DNA from: an uncultured Erythrobacter sp.
GTDB lineage: Bacteria; Pseudomonadota; Alphaproteobacteria; Sphingomonadales; Sphingomonadaceae
DNA: 64,000 bases
Direction: 5' to 3'
NCBI GenBank assembly: GCA_947488325.1
Contig: CANKYZ010000002.1
Span: 372,001-436,000 of the forward strand
The notes beneath the pieces are model-generated. The model was not told where the DNA came from and ran no database searches. It saw only the letters and a list, made by a program, of their open reading frames with translations. This document shows positions 59,825-64,000 of this stretch, in pieces. A program made the translations under genes and the position numbers. Within the stretch, counting starts at the first letter, position 1; every line of letters starts with the position of its first letter.

Positions 59825-60023
59825 CAGCTTAGCCTATCTCTTAGTGCCTTAGATGGCGCTCAATGGGGTGGAATCGCCCCTAGAACGCCGTTGGTCTGGA
59901 AAAAACCTTAGCGCCCCGGACAATACGGGCAAGTTCGAGGTGCCGCGAGGGGGAATTCCTTTGGGGATAAGGGCGCTTGAATGTCAAACTTCGCGTCCAG
60001 CGCAGGGAATTCCTTCCCCAATC
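59825..60023. other. Intergenic region between fabG and dnaN
   Basis: This 199 bp region likely carries the dnaN promoter. An 11-bp direct repeat, GGGAATTCCTT, occurs at 59951-59961 and 60005-60015. I saw no DnaA-box cluster. Confidence 0.35.
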
Positions 60024-60788
60024 CTACCCCACCATCGCCATGCCGCCATTCACATGCAGCGTCTGGCCTGTGACATACCCAGCCTCGCGGCTTGCCAAAT
60101 AGGCTGCTGCACCACCAATATCGTCGCCGTGGCCCATTTTGCCCATTGGGATGCGGGCGTTGATTGTAGCCTGCTGTTTCTCATCCAGCGTCGATGTCAT
60201 CGGGGTCGCGATAAAGCCGGGGGCAAGGCAATTTGCGGTGATGCCGCGCGATGCGACTTCTTGGGCAAAGCTCTTTGTCATGCCGGTCACGCCTGCTTTT
60301 GCGGCGGCATAGTTCATCTGGCCCGGATTGCCGGTGCTTCCAACAACGCTGGTGATATTGATGATCCTGCCAAAACGCGCCTTCATCATCGGGCGCGCGC
60401 TGGCGCGCATCAGGCGGAATGTTGCTTCAAGATTGACCGAGATCACTTGATCCCATTCATCATCCTTCATCCGCATCGCCAAATTGTCGCGCGTGATGCC
60501 GGCATTGTTCACCAGAACATCGATGCCGCCCAGCGTATCCACCGTTGCAGGGATCAATTCGTCAACCTGAGTGGAGTCAGACAGGTTGCAAGTGATCTCA
60601 ACATGATCGCCATGTTCGGGTGATCCGACTTCTGAGATTAATTGTTCGCGGAACAGGCGCAATTTATCACCGTTTGACCCCGACAGCGCAACCCGCGCGC
60701 CTTGTTTGGCCAGGGCAATCGCAATTGCTGAACCGATCCCACCGCTCGCACCAGTAACCAGCGCGTTCATTCCATCCAGTCGAAACAT
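60024..60788 (-). CDS. fabG: 3-oxoacyl-ACP reductase
   Basis: FabG reduces 3-oxoacyl-ACP in fatty acid elongation. This 254-residue SDR has TGASGGIGSA, NNAGITRDNLAMRMKDDEWD, the Ser in INITSVVGSTGNPGQMNYAAAKAG with the YAAAK motif, and the PGFIATPMT loop, which are highly typical of FabG. A broken acetyltransferase gene and a beta-propeller gene lie between it and fabD, where fabD and fabG are often adjacent. Confidence 0.96.
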   Translation of the reverse strand: MFRLDGMNALVTGASGGIGSAIAIALAKQGARVALSGSNGDKLRLFREQLISEVGSPEHGDHVEITCNLSDSTQVDELIPATVDTLGGIDVLVNNAGITRDNLAMRMKDDEWDQVISVNLEATFRLMRASARPMMKARFGRIINITSVVGSTGNPGQMNYAAAKAGVTGMTKSFAQEVASRGITANCLAPGFIATPMTSTLDEKQQATINARIPMGKMGHGDDIGGAAAYLASREAGYVTGQTLHVNGGMAMVG

Positions 60789-60801
60789 TCTTACAGGCTC
60801 C

Positions 60802-61220
60802 TCACCAGTCGAGGTAATAGATTAGGCCCTTCTCGCCCTCAACCCCGAAGCTCTCATACAGACCTCTCGCAGGCATGTTGTCAGGTTCGGTCCCCAACCA
60901 AATTTCTTCGATTCCCTCGGTATCGGCACGTTCGAATAGCTTTAGTATCAAAGCGCGCGCAATACCTTGCCTGCGCCAATCGTCGCCTGTGCCGATCTCG
61001 TCAAGGAATAGCTCCGTAGGTTTGTCGGGATGGTGGTGGATTACAGACATACACATTCCCACAACCAGTCCCTTTATCAGAGCAAGGCACATCCAATTGC
61101 AGGAGCTTTCTAGATAGGTCGCAAGCCGCGTTGGATCGATTGCATGGTCAAAAACGCCGGGTGCGACATTACTCAGCAAATGCGCATTGGTGCTGTCGAT
61201 CCAGTGGGTGGCGACTTCAT
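60802..61220 (-). pseudogene. GNAT acetyltransferase, frameshifted just after the start
   Basis: The frame 60802-61179 encodes the GNAT core: VVGMCMSVIHHHPDKP, DEIGTGDDWRRQGIARALI (acetyl-CoA loop, R-x-x-G-x-A) and GLYESFGV. The N-terminal strand VATHWIDSTNAHLLSNV reads on past the TTG at 61179 with no proper start. An ATG at 61218-61220 overlaps the upstream stop (ATGA), but that frame stops after 15 codons. Adding one base after ATGAA would give MKVATHWIDST in frame. So the gene probably lost one base; a short form from TTG 61179 (125 aa) is possible. Confidence 0.7.
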
Positions 61221-63172
61221 TGGGTATAATTTACGCGTCTGAGTTCTCGCATATTGCCGTCAACCATGGTGCCTTCGATGATTTCGTCGCCCATCAGTGC
61301 AAAGATGCGGTCGCCGATAAAGATGGGACGAGAATTTCCGTACCAATCGGTGCAAGACGCCTTACATTCGCCCGCATCTTCCAGTTCCTCCATTACCTGA
61401 GCTGCCGCGACAACGCTTTCATCAGGTTCAGTACCAAGCTCTCCAATTGGAGCCAAAGCACCATCTTTGCGCTCAAGATAGAACATCGCCGTGGCTGAAC
61501 CGAGATAATAGAAATCGACGCCCTCAATTTCCTTATCAACCGGCAAGGCCATCAGCCCATCTCCACCATCAGGATTGCCAGCATCGGGACGCCAATAAAA
61601 CGCCTGAGACCGGTTCTCGCCCTCTTCGGCGGCGGGCAGCATAAATGTTGAGCCGACGCGCCCTCCTTGTCTGTCTTCGTCAAATTCTATCGCAGTAAAG
61701 CCCAGAGCATCACTATCGTCTGCACCGATCGCGACCCCATCATTGCCAAGTCGATCAAGCCGACTGACCGTATGCGGGATTTCAATCCGTTGGACCCATT
61801 GAGCATCGAGCGGGGTAACATAGAATTCGGGTGGTTCATCTTCGTCGCCCCAATATCCTGTCCCCAACATCAAATGCCTGCCGACAAAGCGGTTTTGCAC
61901 CCGCCCGTTCATCTCGGGCAAGGGGCGATACTGTTGCTGCGAGAGCTGCACAGCCCCATTGCCCATCCCGTCTAGTGGTATTTGCAACAATGCTGCGTCA
62001 CCAAAGGCCAGTTCACTTTCCCACATCATCAGACCGAAATCGCCGGAATTCTCGAAAACAAAATCGCCAACGGTCATGACAAAGAGCCTGTCCGTTTCAG
62101 CGTCTTCGTGGAACGAGAATTGATCTACAGGCGCGCCTTGTACAGAGATCGCGGTGATATCGTCTGACGTGTCGAACGGGAGGCGATAGAGGGTCGATCC
62201 CCAATTGCGGCTCGCCCGGCCCCAGCGTGAATCGTGACCCGTCCCGGTCCAGATATAAGCGGCATCGCGACTAAAGTAATATTCTGACGACGACGTGCCG
62301 AGCACCGTCCGAGTTGAGCAAGCCAGTTCCTCTGACAAAACATCGCAAGACGTAATTCCGTGCATCAAATCCACGCCCGGAGATGGATCAATCATCAGCG
62401 ACGCGGTGACGCCCATAGAGCTTGGCACCAGTGTCTCGCCGATCTTGGTCCGAGAGCCATCCGGATTCCTGCGCTCAAGGAAAGGCAATTCTTCGCGCCA
62501 TCTACGATTGAATCGCGTTGGCGTGTAGGTGAAGAACGTCCCCCCAATCATCCGCGAGGCGTAGTTGCTTGAAGAATAATAATCGGAAGACGAGAGATAA
62601 TGCGTGTCGCGATAGGCCAGCTGCCCATCGCCGGAGAGGTCGAATCGTGAGATCTCGGTCCCACCCTCGCCATAGGAATAGCCAATGATGACGATCATGC
62701 CTTGGTGAAGCAACATCTCGTCATACCATGTGTCGTCAGGATTTTTGTCGCCGGGTGGGAAAGCGTCAATGCTCGATAGCGGTTCCAAGCTTTCAGCCCC
62801 GTGACGAACGACGTGCACACGGCCAAGGCGTAATATCACGAGGAAATCGGATGTCGCTTTGACGATGCCCCCTTCATCAACTCCCTCAACCTGCGTGTTG
62901 GTGATCGAAACGTCTTCTTGAATCCTACTACCCGTGACGATAATAGACTGAGGATCCTCCCAACCTTCCGCTTCCTGACGCTGCTGGATCGCGTCACGCT
63001 CGTCAAACTGTGCATCGAGATAGGCGTCTACGTCAGCCGCGCCGGCGAAGGTCGCGACGGCATCGGGGTCAAGTTCATCCGCTGATCGGAAACTGTTGCT
63101 ACCAGACGTGGTCGTGCATGCTCCCAAAAGCATCGCCATACCAGTGACAACCAATTGCCCAAAGACACGCAC
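61217..63172 (-). CDS. Beta-propeller lipoprotein with a TonB-receptor-like motif
   Basis: This 651-residue protein has a lipoprotein signal (lipobox LLGAC) and the secreted beta-propeller domain of the PF09826 type, seen at ITNTQVEGVDEGGIVKATSD (normally TNVQVEGVDEADIVKT). Asp/Tyr-rich loops follow. Unusually, IIVTGSRIQEDV lies just before this, a motif typical of TonB-dependent receptor plugs in sphingomonads. Two cysteines near GECKASCTDWYG may form a disulfide. Function unknown. It interrupts the fabD-fabG pair. Confidence 0.82.
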   Translation of the reverse strand: MRVFGQLVVTGMAMLLGACTTTSGSNSFRSADELDPDAVATFAGAADVDAYLDAQFDERDAIQQRQEAEGWEDPQSIIVTGSRIQEDVSITNTQVEGVDEGGIVKATSDFLVILRLGRVHVVRHGAESLEPLSSIDAFPPGDKNPDDTWYDEMLLHQGMIVIIGYSYGEGGTEISRFDLSGDGQLAYRDTHYLSSSDYYSSSNYASRMIGGTFFTYTPTRFNRRWREELPFLERRNPDGSRTKIGETLVPSSMGVTASLMIDPSPGVDLMHGITSCDVLSEELACSTRTVLGTSSSEYYFSRDAAYIWTGTGHDSRWGRASRNWGSTLYRLPFDTSDDITAISVQGAPVDQFSFHEDAETDRLFVMTVGDFVFENSGDFGLMMWESELAFGDAALLQIPLDGMGNGAVQLSQQQYRPLPEMNGRVQNRFVGRHLMLGTGYWGDEDEPPEFYVTPLDAQWVQRIEIPHTVSRLDRLGNDGVAIGADDSDALGFTAIEFDEDRQGGRVGSTFMLPAAEEGENRSQAFYWRPDAGNPDGGDGLMALPVDKEIEGVDFYYLGSATAMFYLERKDGALAPIGELGTEPDESVVAAAQVMEELEDAGECKASCTDWYGNSRPIFIGDRIFALMGDEIIEGTMVDGNMRELRRVNYTQ

Positions 63173-63228
63173 GCAACCTCTCCCTTTGTAGGAACAGGCT
63201 AAACCAAACTCTTTTGAGCGCCAAGGGC

Positions 63229-64000
63229 TTAGCCTCCGATATCTTTGGCAAATCCCTCGATATCTTCCATGGTAATCAGGCTGGTCGTCTCCGCTTCGCC
63301 GACGATCTTACGGATCATCGGGGATAGGACTTTGCCGCCCAGTTCGACAAAGTGGCCCACGCCATCTGAATGCATAGCAACGACGCTTTCGCGCCAACGC
63401 ACGCGGCCGGTGACTTGCTCGACCAGCAGCGCGCGCTCTTCTTCCGGATCAGTCACTTTCGCCGCAGTAACATTGGCGAAGATTGGTACTGTCAGCGCTC
63501 CGGGTGAAGTCTCAGTCAAGGCTTCTGCCATACGGTCCGCTGCAGGCTGCATCAGTGAACAATGAAATGGAGCTGAAACGGGGAGCAAGATGCCACGTTT
63601 AATGCCCCAAGTCTCTTTGGCGTCTTTCACCAACGCAACCGCGCGCTCAATCGCGCCTTTATGGCCAGAGATTACGACCTGTCCGGGATCATTGTCGTTG
63701 GCGATCTCACATACTTCACCCTCGGCAGCGGCCTGAGCTACGGCCGTCGCCTTTTCAATATCCGCGCCCAGCAAAGCCGCCATTGAACCTACGCCCACAG
63801 GAACCGCCGCCTGCATTGCTTGGCCGCGCAATTTCAGCAGCCGCGCAGTGGTCGCCAGATCGAACGCGCCAACCGCGCAAAGGGCTGTGTATTCCCCCAA
63901 CGAATGCCCCGCGACGCACGCCGCGTGATCTGCCAGTCTTACGCCGAATTCGCTCTCAAGCACCTGCAACGTCGCCATCGCATTGGCCATAATCGCTGGT
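63229..64000 (-). CDS. fabD: Malonyl-CoA:ACP transacylase, N-terminal part cut off
   Basis: FabD loads malonyl groups onto acyl carrier protein. The window holds the last 257 codons; the frame is open to the right edge (PAIMANAMATLQVLE). The active-site serine is in AGHSLGEYTAL, with the malonyl-binding Arg in the LLKLRGQAMQAA-like helix and the His in PVSAPFHCSLM. The C-terminal VELGGKVLSPMIRK is typical. The true start lies beyond the window. Confidence 0.95.
   Translation of the reverse strand, partial: PAIMANAMATLQVLESEFGVRLADHAACVAGHSLGEYTALCAVGAFDLATTARLLKLRGQAMQAAVPVGVGSMAALLGADIEKATAVAQAAAEGEVCEIANDNDPGQVVISGHKGAIERAVALVKDAKETWGIKRGILLPVSAPFHCSLMQPAADRMAEALTETSPGALTVPIFANVTAAKVTDPEEERALLVEQVTGRVRWRESVVAMHSDGVGHFVELGGKVLSPMIRKIVGEAETTSLITMEDIEGFAKDIGG

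Noticed and set aside
58697..60023. Replication origin near dnaN
   Set aside because: No dnaA, recF or DnaA-box cluster is visible, so there is no support.

Overview
The window looks like a chromosomal segment of an alphaproteobacterium of the order Sphingomonadales, most likely an Erythrobacteraceae member (Erythrobacter/Altererythrobacter-like). The reasons are the moderately high G+C, an sdhC-sdhD-sdhA order, a bamD-recN-ligA neighbourhood, a single LolC/E-type permease gene next to lolD, PHA storage genes, many short-chain dehydrogenases and many secreted proteins with Sphingomonadales-like sequences. The genus is inferred from protein character, not from a database search. I see no rRNA, tRNA, CRISPR array, integrase or transposase. 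Most of the window is housekeeping chromosome with a few accessory insertions.

Layout. 1-6.9 kb: the start of an acyl-CoA ligase gene, dnaE, a glutathione peroxidase with a small secreted protein, and lolD-lolC/E, all on the minus strand. 7-9.9 kb: purF, an SDR gene and a PilZ protein, plus strand. 9.9-14.8 kb: serine-hydrolase lipoprotein, cyclopropane-fatty-acid synthase family protein, photolyase and a membrane hydrolase, minus strand. 14.8-16.3 kb: an esterase coupled to rppH. 16.3-22.8 kb: GST, TPR protein, RsmB-type methyltransferase, guaB, M28 peptidase and hydroxybutyrate dehydrogenase. 22.9-24.3 kb: a YpfJ-type zinc protease and a secreted protein. 24.4-27.7 kb: a BlaR1-like/BlaI-like sensor-repressor pair with a clear operator dyad, and a secreted caspase-like C13 peptidase. 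27.7-31.1 kb: sdhCDA followed by a gene-poor 0.8 kb where sdhB might have been expected. 31.2-33.8 kb: SDR, subclass-B3-like metallo-beta-lactamase-fold lipoprotein, prmA. 33.8-39.9 kb: a tightly coupled bamD/recN/.../ligA/cinA-like repair run carrying two inserted accessory genes. 40-43.1 kb: HTH protein, a structured convergent gap, an MtfA-like peptidase and an M14-like hydrolase. 43.3-49.7 kb: lepA and two tandem paralogous PAS-GGDEF-EAL-PilZ proteins. 49.9-53.5 kb: phaC, phaZ and an epoxide-hydrolase-like protein. 53.6-56.5 kb: a D-aminoacylase-type amidohydrolase followed by two broken copies of a small membrane-anchored family. 56.5-64 kb: DUF2855 protein, GST, secreted protein, dnaN, fabG, a frameshifted acetyltransferase, a beta-propeller lipoprotein and fabD (cut by the window end).

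The most unusual signals are: (i) the recN-ligA insertion, an AT-rich gene with a PD-(D/E)xK-like nuclease signature plus a small membrane protein whose 3' end is a near-copy of the 3' end of recN; (ii) two neighbouring gene copies broken by three in-frame stops, two of them inferred CAG-to-TAG and one TGG-to-TGA; (iii) an acetyltransferase shifted out of frame immediately after its coupled ATGA start; (iv) a c-di-GMP paralogue pair in which one EAL domain has decayed; and (v) a beta-propeller lipoprotein carrying the IIVTGSRI motif normally seen in TonB-dependent receptors.
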